NCBI GenBank assembly: GCA_013042795.1
Contig: JABDPK010000123.1
Coordinates: 1-24,377 of the forward strand
Direction of reading: 5' to 3'
Length of the DNA: 24,377 bases
Origin: Saprospiraceae bacterium
GTDB taxonomy: Bacteria; Bacteroidota; Bacteroidia; Chitinophagales; Saprospiraceae
Part shown: in pieces, positions 1 to 7,355 of the stretch
Layout of the letters: each line of letters starts with the position of its first letter
Numbering within the stretch: the stretch's first letter is position 1
Translations under genes and position numbers: made by a program
Notes under the pieces: generated by a model
Told to the model about the DNA's origin: nothing
The model's input: the letters and a program-made list of their open reading frames with translations, nothing else
The model's database searches: none

Positions 1-690
1 GCTATTATTGGATATAAAGGTAATGGTGCCATTATTCATTACCGTCCGGATAAGGAAAAATGCGCGATGATTCATGATGAGGGCATCTTACTCTCTGATT
101 CTGGGGGTCAATATCTTGATGGCACAACCGATATTACAAGAACAATCAGCTTTTCCGAGCCTACAGCAGAAGAAAAGAATGCGTATACAAGAGTTTTAAA
201 GGGTCATATTTCTCTTTCAATGGCTGTTTTTCCTGAAGGTACAACAGGAGGTCATCTAGATATGCTGGCCAGGAAAGACCTTTGGCAGGATGGACTCAAC
301 TTCCTGCATGGCACAGGACATGGTGTTGGGTCTTTTAGGAATGTTCATGAACCGCCCCAGGGATTTGCGCCTGGTGGATCTATGCGTGCACGCACTAAAC
401 ATGTCCCGGGGATGGTAACTACCAATGAACCAGGATATTATGAAGAAAACAAATTTGGTATAAGGATTGAGAATTTACTAGTGGCTAAAAAATCCGGTTT
501 TGATGGTTTCCTGGATTTTGAGACAATTACCTTATTCCCGATTGATACTTCACTCATCGACCAACCGATGTTGACCAGAGGTGAACTGGAATGGCTAAAT
601 TCATATCATAATATGGTTTATGAAAAATTGAGTCCACATCTTGACGAAGAACACAAATCATGGCTCAAGAATAAATGTGCGGCACTTTAA
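1..690 (+). CDS. pepP: Xaa-Pro aminopeptidase, M24B family (5' truncated)
   Basis: This is the C-terminal part of a metal-dependent aminopeptidase P, which removes N-terminal residues preceding proline. The frame is open from base 1, so the gene starts outside the window; 229 residues are visible, and the first ATG in frame (67) lies inside the catalytic domain and is not a start. The pita-bread metal ligands are recognisable. The DSGGQY segment (Asp33 of the visible part) and the GTTDITRT segment (Asp44) are eleven residues apart, as in E. coli PepP. They are followed by HGTGHGVGSF with the ligand and proton-shuttle histidines, TNEPGYY with a glutamate ligand, and GIRIEN with the last glutamate. 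The C-terminal tail after GIRIEN matches the longer eukaryotic-like APP group. The family is clear; cellular location cannot be judged because the N-terminus is missing. Confidence 0.93.
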   Translation, partial: AIIGYKGNGAIIHYRPDKEKCAMIHDEGILLSDSGGQYLDGTTDITRTISFSEPTAEEKNAYTRVLKGHISLSMAVFPEGTTGGHLDMLARKDLWQDGLNFLHGTGHGVGSFRNVHEPPQGFAPGGSMRARTKHVPGMVTTNEPGYYEENKFGIRIENLLVAKKSGFDGFLDFETITLFPIDTSLIDQPMLTRGELEWLNSYHNMVYEKLSPHLDEEHKSWLKNKCAAL

Positions 691-745
691 GGTAAATATT
701 TGATATTTTCTTTTTCTTTGTTGGCATAAACAAATCTGAAAAAAA

Positions 746-874
746 ATGTCTGGTGGACACGATCAAAATTGGGGGAAAAAAGGTTCTTGCTTGGGACAAT
801 TTTTAGTTGCGTTTTTATTGTTTGTCATCCTTCTGATCTGGGTATACAATAAAAATGGTGCTGGATTGGGATAA
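746..874 (+). CDS. Small single-pass membrane protein, unknown function (42 aa)
   Basis: A 42-codon frame starts with ATG after a run of A residues (typical of weak-SD Bacteroidota starts) and ends at TAA 872-874. The product has a short polar N-terminus containing Gly, His, Asp and Lys residues (about 1-14). One hydrophobic helix follows (about 16-34, LGQFLVAFLLFVILLIWVY), then a short NKNGAGLG tail. The amphipathic layout with Trp/Tyr at the membrane edge and the clean stop argue that it is a real gene rather than chance. It lies 55 bp after the aminopeptidase on the same strand and may be cotranscribed. I do not recognise the family and assign no function. Confidence 0.55.
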   Translation: MSGGHDQNWGKKGSCLGQFLVAFLLFVILLIWVYNKNGAGLG

Positions 875-900
875 AATTCCGAACTGACATTATATTTCCT

Positions 901-915
901 TGCTGTAAAACAGCA
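901..915. terminator. Weak hairpin between convergent genes
   Basis: A perfect 6-bp stem (TGCTGT / ACAGCA) with a 3-nt loop sits in the short space between the plus-strand mini-gene and the stop of the minus-strand sugar kinase. No proper U-tract follows on either strand, so its terminator role is only suggested by position. Confidence 0.25.
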
Positions 916-925
916 TCAAATACAT

Positions 926-1837
926 TTATACATCAAAGCTTGTTATATCAACAAACTTCTGGACTCTTAGTCTTATGTCGTCCTGGCTTAGCTTTTTCAT
1001 CTTGGTCAGGCTAAACTCTTCTACACAAAAAGATGCCATAGCCGAGCCATAGATAACTGCTCTTTTAAGGTTTTCAAAGCTTAGGTCGTCTGTTTTGGCA
1101 AGATGACCGATAAAGCCACCTGCAAAAGTATCTCCTGCACCAGTAGGATCCTTAACCATGGACAGCGGAAGGGCTGGCGCATAAAACATCTGATCTGGTG
1201 ATATTAATAGGGCGCCGTGTTCCCCTTTTTTAATCACAAGGTATTTCGGACCCATTTCGAAAATTTTCTCTGCTGCATTGACCAGTGAATATTCACCTGA
1301 TAATTGTCTTGCTTCCTCGTCATTGATCGTGAGTACCTGTACCCTTGAAATTGCTTTTTTAAGATTTTCCAGGGCTATATCCATCCAGAAATTCATAGTA
1401 TCAAGTACGATGAGTCTCGGATTTGACAATTGATCGATGACCCTGTTTTGTATTTCCGGTGTCAGGTTTCCAAGCATTACATATTTACTATCATAATAAC
1501 TGGCCGGTAATTCAGGATCAAAATCATCCAATACATTCAAGTCGGTTGTTATGGTATCTCTCATGTTCATGTTCTCATGGTATTTACCTGCCCAGAAGAA
1601 AGTTTTACCATTCGATAATACTTTTAGTCCTTCCATATTGACACCTCTGCCTTCGAGTTCCCTGATCTCTTCATCGGGAAAATCACCGCCTACGACTGAA
1701 GTCAGACGAATATCATTAGTGAAATAAGAGGCTGCCCATGAAATATAGGTACATGCTCCCCCGATTACCTTTTCTACTTTTCCAAAGGGTGTTTCGATAT
1801 CATCAAAGGCAACTGTGCCGACTGTAAGAATGCTCAT
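926..1837 (-). CDS. PfkB-family (ribokinase-like) carbohydrate kinase
   Basis: A 303-aa soluble kinase of the ribokinase/PfkB superfamily, transferring phosphate from ATP to the hydroxymethyl group of a sugar or nucleoside. The N-terminal beta strand and the glycine pair at about residues 26-27 (VIGGACTYISWAASYF) form the substrate-binding side. The second signature DPTGAGDTFAGGFIGHLA starts at residue 230, with the catalytic base Asp236 in GAGD and the anion hole formed by the preceding glycines. Length fits the family (290-330 aa). The start is an ATG, with a good Bacteroidota promoter just upstream (1856-1886). It stands alone between convergent and tandem neighbours, so context does not reveal the substrate. 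Adenosine, ribose or another sugar are all possible. Confidence 0.9.
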   Translation of the reverse strand: MSILTVGTVAFDDIETPFGKVEKVIGGACTYISWAASYFTNDIRLTSVVGGDFPDEEIRELEGRGVNMEGLKVLSNGKTFFWAGKYHENMNMRDTITTDLNVLDDFDPELPASYYDSKYVMLGNLTPEIQNRVIDQLSNPRLIVLDTMNFWMDIALENLKKAISRVQVLTINDEEARQLSGEYSLVNAAEKIFEMGPKYLVIKKGEHGALLISPDQMFYAPALPLSMVKDPTGAGDTFAGGFIGHLAKTDDLSFENLKRAVIYGSAMASFCVEEFSLTKMKKLSQDDIRLRVQKFVDITSFDV

Positions 1838-1855
1838 GAATTAAATTTGTGAATG

Positions 1856-1886
1856 CAAAAGTAAGATTATGCCGTTCAATAAACAA
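1856..1886 (-). promoter_or_regulatory. Bacteroidota-type promoter for the PfkB kinase
   Basis: On the minus strand TACTTTTG (1856-1863) matches the -7 consensus TAnnTTTG exactly. A TTG (1884-1886) lies 20 nt upstream, in the right place for the -33 element. Transcription would begin roughly a dozen bases before the ATG at 1837. Assignment rests on motif and spacing only. Confidence 0.55.
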
Positions 1887-1911
1887 TAAACCATGAAAGT
1901 AAAGAATTGAT

Positions 1912-2514
1912 CTATTCGAAGAGCTTCATTTGTCCATCTCCAAATAGTCTGAAGCTTTTACGGTGAAGTGGACTGATACCGTTTTCCAGGATTGATTTCC
2001 TATGGGTTATTGTCGGGTAACCCATATTTGTTTCCCAGGAATAATACGGATACTTTTTCGCCATCCTTTTCATATATCTGTCTCGGCTGACTTTGGCCAA
2101 AACTGATGCAGCGGCTATAGAATAAAATTTGTCATCTCCTTTTATAATGCATTCAAAAGGTATTTTTTTATAAGGCTTAAAGCGGTTCCCGTCAACAAGA
2201 ATCAACTCTGGTCTGGTTTTAAGTCTGTCCAGCGCCTTATGCATGGCGAGAATGGAAGCATTCAGGATGTTTATTTTATCAATCTTTCCTGGTGTGACCT
2301 GGCTTACTTTAAAGTCTATAGCATTTGCTTTGATGAAGTGAAAGAGTTCTTCTTTTTGAATGAAGTTCAGTTTTTTGGAGTCCCTCAGGAATGGGTGACT
2401 AAAATCCTTGGGCAGGATTACAGCTGCTGCAAATACAGGTCCTGCAAGACATCCACGACCTGCTTCATCACAACCCGCTTCTATTTTATCATTCCTTAAA
2501 AAGGCTTTAAGCAT
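1912..2514 (-). CDS. rnhB: Ribonuclease HII
   Basis: A 200-aa RNase HII, which cuts the RNA strand of RNA/DNA hybrids and removes single ribonucleotides misincorporated in DNA. The catalytic carboxylates are all visible: Asp16 and Glu17 in GCDEAGRG, Asp108 in ILVDGN, and Asp127 in KGDDKF. The GRG motif (19-21) that recognises the ribonucleotide-DNA junction follows the first two. The SIAAASVLAKVSRDR helix is a strong family marker. The length is normal and the ATG start gives the expected short N-terminus. The gene is divergent from the RND exporter across only 60 bp, and a -7-like element lies there. Confidence 0.97.
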   Translation of the reverse strand: MLKAFLRNDKIEAGCDEAGRGCLAGPVFAAAVILPKDFSHPFLRDSKKLNFIQKEELFHFIKANAIDFKVSQVTPGKIDKINILNASILAMHKALDRLKTRPELILVDGNRFKPYKKIPFECIIKGDDKFYSIAAASVLAKVSRDRYMKRMAKKYPYYSWETNMGYPTITHRKSILENGISPLHRKSFRLFGDGQMKLFE

Positions 2515-2533
2515 AAAAAATTAAAATTATAGA

Positions 2534-2541
2534 CAAATTTA
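2534..2541 (-). promoter_or_regulatory. Probable -7 element of the rnhB promoter
   Basis: The minus strand reads TAAATTTG, an exact match to the Bacteroidota -7 consensus TAnnTTTG, 20 bp before the rnhB ATG. I do not find a convincing TTG at the -33 distance, so the promoter would be of the half-consensus kind. Confidence 0.4.
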
Positions 2542-2574
2542 TAAGCAAAATCGGATCATTGGTGTTATACTCCC

Positions 2575-4821
2575 ATGTACTTTGAAAAGTTCTATGCTTA
2601 CCGAAAATTGCTCATAGGGATATTTCTTGTCCTCACCCTGGCTGGTGTATTCTTTATTCCAAGGTTATCCTATGACTTTAGTTTTGAACAATTCTTCCCC
2701 CAGGGTGACGAAGACCTGGAATTTTTCCAGTCATTTGTAGAGGAGTTCGAATCCGATGATAATTTTCTGTTGATTGCATTTCCGAACAAACCATCGGTCT
2801 TTGACAGCACTTTTCTCAGTACCCTGGACGAGTTTTCTGTTAAATGTCGGGAACTTCCCTATGTCCAGTCAGTTCGGTCACTTACCAGATTCAGATACCC
2901 GGTAAAGACACCATTTGGACCTTCTTCAATCCCGGCCATTCACCTGGATGATTCTGAAAAGCTGAAACAGGACAGTATACGTCTGATGAATGATGATCGT
3001 GTCGTCTACAACCTTGTAAATGAAGATGCAACTGCGACTTCGCTCATTTTAAAAACAAAAGATGGGCTTTTCATCAATGAGTCAAAAGAGCTGATGAAAA
3101 ATTTGAACCTGCTGCTTGAAGAATCCGGTTTCAGTCAATACCATATTTTGGGCAGGGCATATTTCCAGGACACAATGTCGAGGATGCAAGTCAGGGAGAT
3201 CACTTTATCTACAATTATCAGCGGGATTCTTGTCACCATCATTATGGTGTTTTTATACAGAAGACCTATAGCTATAATGATTGCATTAAGTACCATTGGA
3301 ATAGGCTTGATATTATTCCTGGCCATGCTATCTGTCCTTGGCAGGGAACTGACACTTATGGCAGCACTATATCCAGTATTAATGTTGATTGTTGGCACAA
3401 GTGATGTTGTGCACATTATGACAAAGTATATCGATGAGCTTAAAAAAGGGTTGACCAACAAGGAAGCTATTCAGATTACAATCAAACAAATCGGACTTGC
3501 TACCCTAATGACTTCTACGACCACTGCTGCAGGATTTGCGACATTGATGAGTTCAAGGATTCAACCCATACAGGGTTTTGGGCTGAATGCTGCTATAGGC
3601 GTTATACTTGCATATATTGTTGTCATAGCATTTACATGTCCGTTGCTTAGTTTGTTCGGGGCAGACAAACTGACAAGAGTAGATAATGGTTCTGATAAAT
3701 GGTCGGTTTTTTTATCCCGGTTTTATGAGAAAACCCGGAAAAAAGAAACTCAGATATGGTTCGGGTTTATAATTTTTCTTGGTTTTTCGATATGGGGAAT
3801 ATCCATGATACACACCAATTATTCTATTTCATCAAATTTACCAAAGGGTGAAAAGATAACTGCGGATTTCAGGTTTTTTGAAGAGGAGTTTTCAGGCTTC
3901 AGACCATTGGAGATTGCCGGCTTTATACAAGAACCATATGAAATATATAACTATGAAGTTGTAGAAACGATAGACAGGCTTGAAAGATATATCAAGAACC
4001 AGGATGAGATCCAATCAGCTTTTTCCCTGGCAACAATAGCAAGGAGCATTAACCAAATGAATAATAGCAACCGAAAGGATGCTTATGAAATACCGGTCGA
4101 GGCTAAATACAGAACAATTGAGTCAATGATGGGAAAGGTGAAAATTGAAGGAACTGATATGCTGGTAAGCAAGGATAGAAGAAAAACAAGGATCAGTGCC
4201 AAGATTAAAGATGTAGGTTCAGAAAAGATAGGAGAGATCACCAAAACAATAAACAATTGGATAGATCAGAACACGGATAATGAAATCATTTCTTTCAGGC
4301 AAACCGGCACAGGATTGATACTAGATAAGAATTCTGAGTTTGTCAGATCGAGTTTGCTAACAGGTCTCGGAATTGCATTGGTGATCGTCAGTTTATTAAT
4401 GGGGATATTATTCAGAAGTCCAAAAATGCTTTTTCTTGCATTGATTCCCAATATCATCCCACTTGTTTTTGCAGCAGCTATTCTTGGCCTTTTCAATGTT
4501 GCATTGGAAGCCGGAATTACCATTGTTTTTGCGATTATATTCGGGATTGCTGTAGATGATACGATTCATTTTCTGAGCCGATATAAACTGGCAAAAGATG
4601 TTACGGGTGATACCGAAGAAGCACTCAAAGCAAGCTATCATGAAGCAGGAAAGGCTATAATTTTCACATCAATTATCCTGTTTTTTGGTTTCCTTGTCCT
4701 GCTGTTCTCTGTGCATCCCCCAAGTGTTATTATCGGTTCTTTGATTGCTGTTACCCTCGTTAGTGCTGTCGTTGCGGATCTGACTATTCTTCCAGCCTTA
4801 ATCAGGAAGTTTGATTTGTAA
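2575..4821 (+). CDS. RND superfamily exporter, MMPL/HpnN-like
   Basis: A 748-aa inner-membrane transporter with the duplicated RND layout. Each half has one TM helix (about 12-28 in the first half, near 395-415 in the second), a large extracytoplasmic loop (about 30-210, and about 415-590), then a block of five TM helices. Proton-relay acidic residues sit in the expected TM4 and TM10 positions: Asp277 in VGTSDVVHIM and the pair Asp661/Asp662 in GIAVDDTIHFLSRYK. The length and loops resemble the MMPL/HpnN/'predicted exporter' branch, which moves lipids or other hydrophobic molecules, rather than AcrB-type drug pumps of about 1000 aa. No membrane-fusion protein or outer-membrane channel gene is adjacent. 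It is monocistronic by appearance, and the substrate cannot be read from the sequence. Confidence 0.92.
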   Translation: MYFEKFYAYRKLLIGIFLVLTLAGVFFIPRLSYDFSFEQFFPQGDEDLEFFQSFVEEFESDDNFLLIAFPNKPSVFDSTFLSTLDEFSVKCRELPYVQSVRSLTRFRYPVKTPFGPSSIPAIHLDDSEKLKQDSIRLMNDDRVVYNLVNEDATATSLILKTKDGLFINESKELMKNLNLLLEESGFSQYHILGRAYFQDTMSRMQVREITLSTIISGILVTIIMVFLYRRPIAIMIALSTIGIGLILFLAMLSVLGRELTLMAALYPVLMLIVGTSDVVHIMTKYIDELKKGLTNKEAIQITIKQIGLATLMTSTTTAAGFATLMSSRIQPIQGFGLNAAIGVILAYIVVIAFTCPLLSLFGADKLTRVDNGSDKWSVFLSRFYEKTRKKETQIWFGFIIFLGFSIWGISMIHTNYSISSNLPKGEKITADFRFFEEEFSGFRPLEIAGFIQEPYEIYNYEVVETIDRLERYIKNQDEIQSAFSLATIARSINQMNNSNRKDAYEIPVEAKYRTIESMMGKVKIEGTDMLVSKDRRKTRISAKIKDVGSEKIGEITKTINNWIDQNTDNEIISFRQTGTGLILDKNSEFVRSSLLTGLGIALVIVSLLMGILFRSPKMLFLALIPNIIPLVFAAAILGLFNVALEAGITIVFAIIFGIAVDDTIHFLSRYKLAKDVTGDTEEALKASYHEAGKAIIFTSIILFFGFLVLLFSVHPPSVIIGSLIAVTLVSAVVADLTILPALIRKFDL

Positions 4822-4885
4822 AGTATGAATGCTGGTGTTTTGGATTCTATGAGTTTAGGAATGATGAATGACGCCACTTATTCTG

Positions 4886-4922
4886 AAAATATTTTTGATA
4901 ATCAGGAATAATATTTTTTTTT
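4886..4922 (+). terminator. Possible A/T-rich terminator after the RND exporter
   Basis: AAAATATT (4886-4893) can pair with AATATTTT (4910-4917) across a 16-nt loop, and a T-run continues to 4922. The stem is only A-T pairs, so it is weak. Position directly after the exporter and before the repeat array is its main support. Confidence 0.25.
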
Positions 4923-4923
4923 C

Positions 4924-5010
4924 GCATTATAGCATTATAGCATTATAGCATTATAGCATTATAGCATTATAGCATTATAGCATTATAGCATTATAGCATT
5001 ATAGCATTAT
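4924..5010. repeat. 8-bp tandem repeat (GCATTATA) x 10.9
   Basis: Ten perfect head-to-tail copies of GCATTATA run from 4924 to 5003, followed by a seven-base partial copy to 5010; I find no mismatch. The array is intergenic, directly after a T-run and 47 bp before the ATG of the secreted WG-repeat protein. A pure array of this length with a short unit is a classic substrate for slipped-strand copy-number change. The last partial copy runs into TTTG (5010-5013), which could serve as a -33 element, so copy-number change could affect DNA next to a promoter. Regulation is inference; the repeat itself is directly visible. Confidence 0.97.
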
Positions 5011-5038
5011 TTGAAAACGAAAAAGCAAAGTAATTCGT
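5010..5038 (+). promoter_or_regulatory. Candidate promoter abutting the repeat array
   Basis: TTTG (5010-5013) at the end of the array, a 17-nt spacer and TAATTCGT (5031-5038) loosely resemble the Bacteroidota -33/-7 pair. The -7 match is poor (TA and one T of TAnnTTTG), so this is tentative. AAAAAGGG (5046-5053) just before the ATG at 5058 would be an unusually good ribosome binding site for this genome. Confidence 0.25.
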
Positions 5039-5057
5039 TATTAGTAAAAAGGGTTAC

Positions 5058-5582
5058 ATGAGAAACTATATCAAACATTTAATATCTATTAAAGTCGTCA
5101 TTTCAATGATATTTGTTTCAGGCATGGGTTTGTCTGTACAAGGACAAGAGATTGAAAAGGTTTTTCAAGTCCGTTGCAATGAGCAGCCGGTTTATATTGC
5201 TAAAGAGAAAGAAGGCTTTAATATAATTAATGATACCTGGGAATCGATCATTGATGTCAGGTATGACACAATTTCACTCCTTGATGATTTTTTATTATCA
5301 GCCATTTCTGATGGAAAACAAGTTTTGTTGACCTGTCAGGGAACGCCTGTTTCACCACAGGATATGGAGTCCGTATATATGTATGCTGATGACGAACTGC
5401 GCGGATTATATTTTATTAGGAATACCAGAGATAAATATGGTGTGATTGATTATAATGGTAAGACGATTATACCTTTTGAATTTGAAAGAATTGAACATCT
5501 GAGTATTCATAAATACCTCTTCGCCATCAAGAATAATGAAAAGTACTATTTTGACTACATGGGTAATGTTCTTTTCAAATAA
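5058..5582 (+). CDS. Secreted WG-repeat-like protein
   Basis: A 174-aa protein with an N-terminal signal peptide: basic start MRNYIKHLISIK, hydrophobic core VVISMIFVSGMGLSV, likely cut near VQGQE (about residue 30). The mature part carries beta-rich repeat units of the WG/KWG type. The clearest is DKYGVIDYNGKTIIPFEFE (about 124-142), followed by a second unit ending KYYFDYMGNVLF at the C-terminus. An earlier degenerate unit lies around residues 40-80. WG repeats are believed to form small beta-propeller-like or beta-solenoid binding modules, but no catalytic role follows from them. A tandem DNA repeat sits just upstream, and a near-SD AAAAAGGG precedes the ATG. It ends four bases from the stop codon of the convergent rsgA. 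The specific function is unknown. Confidence 0.75.
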   Translation: MRNYIKHLISIKVVISMIFVSGMGLSVQGQEIEKVFQVRCNEQPVYIAKEKEGFNIINDTWESIIDVRYDTISLLDDFLLSAISDGKQVLLTCQGTPVSPQDMESVYMYADDELRGLYFIRNTRDKYGVIDYNGKTIIPFEFERIEHLSIHKYLFAIKNNEKYYFDYMGNVLFK

Positions 5583-5586
5583 GGCC

Positions 5587-6540
5587 TTAGTAATTAATAT
5601 TTCTTTCCCAGTAGTTCTGGTCCTCGATATCTTCAAGGATTTGAAGGTAATTCATGTATCGTAATTCGCTGATCTCTTCAGACTCAATGGCCGATTTGAC
5701 TGCACAATTGGGTTCATTTCTATGTGTGCAATCAGCATATTTACATTCTGATGATTTAACAAAGAATTCCCTGAAGTTATGAGCAACATCCTGAACTTCA
5801 AGATGATTATAACTCAAAGTTTTTATACCCGGTGTATCAATAATTCTCGTGTTTTCACCAAGATCAAACATTTCGGCAAATGTAGTAGTGTGTTGACCTT
5901 TACCGCTGAAGTCAGACAATTCTTTTGTTTTCAGTTCAAGACCGGGTTTTATAAGATTGATTAATGAAGACTTGCCTACCCCGGACTGACCACTAAAGAG
6001 CGTTGTCTTTCCTTCAATTAATGTATTCATCTGATCAAGACCAACCCCTGTCATAGCTGATGTCAAATAACAGGAATAACCAATTTTCTCATACAGATCT
6101 TTTAAAAACTCAAATATTGAATTTTCCTTTTCACCATAGAGATCAGATTTATTAAAGAATATATGTACAGGTATATCGTAAGGTTCTGTCATAAGTAGAA
6201 ACCGGTCTATGAATCCCTGCTTGAGTTTGGGGTCTTTAATTGTGACAATCAGAATGGCCTGGTCAATATTGGCTGCAATGATATGCAGGAAATGTTTTTT
6301 TCGTGGAGATTGCCTGATAACATAATTTCTGCGGTCTTCAATAGTTTTGATGATCCCGTTTTCTGACTTGGCTTCTCTTTGAATCATCACGATATCTCCA
6401 ACGGCCACCGGGTTTGTGACTTTTTTGCCTTCAAGTCTGAATTTTCCAATCATTCGGGATGGGAGAATGGAACCGTCTTCCAATTGCACATCATACCAAC
6501 TACCGGTAGATCTTACGATAAGTCCTTTAATCAAGTTCAA
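5587..6540 (-). CDS. rsgA: Ribosome small-subunit-dependent GTPase RsgA (YjeQ)
   Basis: A 317-aa circularly permuted GTPase that checks late 30S maturation. Domains in order: an N-terminal OB fold (GLIVRSTGSWYDV, about 6-18), then the permuted G motifs G4 NKSD (about 126-129), G1 GQSGVGKSS with Lys190, and G3 DTPG, then the C-terminal zinc finger C-x4-C-x-H-x5-C (CKYADCTHRNEPNC). The start codon is TTG: upstream codons run to a TAA without ATG or GTG, and the next ATG (residue 30, at 6453) would delete the first OB strand. A second TTG two codons downstream (6534) is an alternative. The start lies inside the end of the upstream pcrB gene (14-nt overlap), implying translational coupling. Bacteroidota homologues have the same N-terminal motif. 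Confidence 0.96.
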   Translation of the reverse strand: MNLIKGLIVRSTGSWYDVQLEDGSILPSRMIGKFRLEGKKVTNPVAVGDIVMIQREAKSENGIIKTIEDRRNYVIRQSPRKKHFLHIIAANIDQAILIVTIKDPKLKQGFIDRFLLMTEPYDIPVHIFFNKSDLYGEKENSIFEFLKDLYEKIGYSCYLTSAMTGVGLDQMNTLIEGKTTLFSGQSGVGKSSLINLIKPGLELKTKELSDFSGKGQHTTTFAEMFDLGENTRIIDTPGIKTLSYNHLEVQDVAHNFREFFVKSSECKYADCTHRNEPNCAVKSAIESEEISELRYMNYLQILEDIEDQNYWERNINY

Positions 6541-7288
6541 TTGAAAAACTGTTTATTGATTGAATAGCCCCGGTTATATCTTTAACCAGTTCAGGCTTTT
6601 TTTCAAATGCATTTCCAATAACGATAATGTCTGCGCCGTTTCTCAATCCGGATATGGCTTTATCCACAGAATTGATGCCACCTCCTACAATGAGTGGAAT
6701 GTCAAGAATTTTGGAAACAGAGTTGATCATCGATTCATTCACTGGATTTAAGGCGCCACTACCAGCTTCCAGGTAGATTAACTTAAGTCCCAGGAACTGG
6801 CCGGCCAGAGCGGTATTCCTGGCAGTCTTCAGATCGTCCTGTCCAATGGTTTGAGTCTGACTGACATAATTTACAGCAGTCATTTTCCCACCGTCAATTA
6901 ACATATAACCACAGGGAATGATATCGATATTAGAGTGGTATAGGATTTCAGCAGATTGTACATGTTGACCGATCAGGTATTCAGGATTTCTGCCAGATAT
7001 CATTGACAAAAGAAGCAATGCATCGGCATTGCTTCTGATCTGTTTGTCATTCCCGGGAAATATAACCACCGGTATATTAACCTGGCTGTTGAGCAGTTCT
7101 AATATTTTATCAATTTGATTATCATGGGAGGTACTGCCTCCAACAAAAAAATAATCAACTTTTGACCTGATCGAGACTTCTACCAGTTTTTCAAGATTTG
7201 AAAAATCAGGATTATCCGGATCAATAAGTACTGCCAGCTGCTTCAAGCCCTTATTTCGGGACTCCAGTATTTTATTGTAGATATACAT
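6527..7288 (-). CDS. pcrB: Geranylgeranylglyceryl phosphate synthase family protein (PcrB/GGGPS)
   Basis: A 253-aa TIM-barrel prenyltransferase that joins a polyprenyl diphosphate to sn-glycerol-1-phosphate, forming an ether lipid precursor. Visible marks are LIDPDNP with Asp23/Asp25 (Mg2+/diphosphate side), FVGGSTS, FPG, YLEAGSGA (glycerol-phosphate binding) and the phosphate-binding GGGINS followed by GADIIVIGNAF. This resembles the group II GGGPS found in Bacteroidota as well as Archaea, which in characterised members uses geranylgeranyl diphosphate. I take ATG 7288 as the start. The frame stays open to a TTG at 7306, but the six extra residues (MLFWDS) are not part of the fold. Its 3' end overlaps rsgA by 14 nt, so the two genes are probably one unit. 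No genes for later archaeal-type lipid steps are in the window. Confidence 0.9.
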   Translation of the reverse strand: MYIYNKILESRNKGLKQLAVLIDPDNPDFSNLEKLVEVSIRSKVDYFFVGGSTSHDNQIDKILELLNSQVNIPVVIFPGNDKQIRSNADALLLLSMISGRNPEYLIGQHVQSAEILYHSNIDIIPCGYMLIDGGKMTAVNYVSQTQTIGQDDLKTARNTALAGQFLGLKLIYLEAGSGALNPVNESMINSVSKILDIPLIVGGGINSVDKAISGLRNGADIIVIGNAFEKKPELVKDITGAIQSINSFSIELD

Positions 7289-7355
7289 GGAGTCCCAAAA
7301 TAACAAAGCCTGCTTATTCCTGGTAATTATATTGCAGCAACTAACTGACTAATAT

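Noticed and set aside
4924..5010. CRISPR array
   Set aside because: The units are 8 bp and directly contiguous with no spacers, so this is a simple tandem repeat.
6527..7306. Longer pcrB start at TTG 7306
   Set aside because: It adds only MLFWDS outside the fold, while an ATG at 7288 is available.
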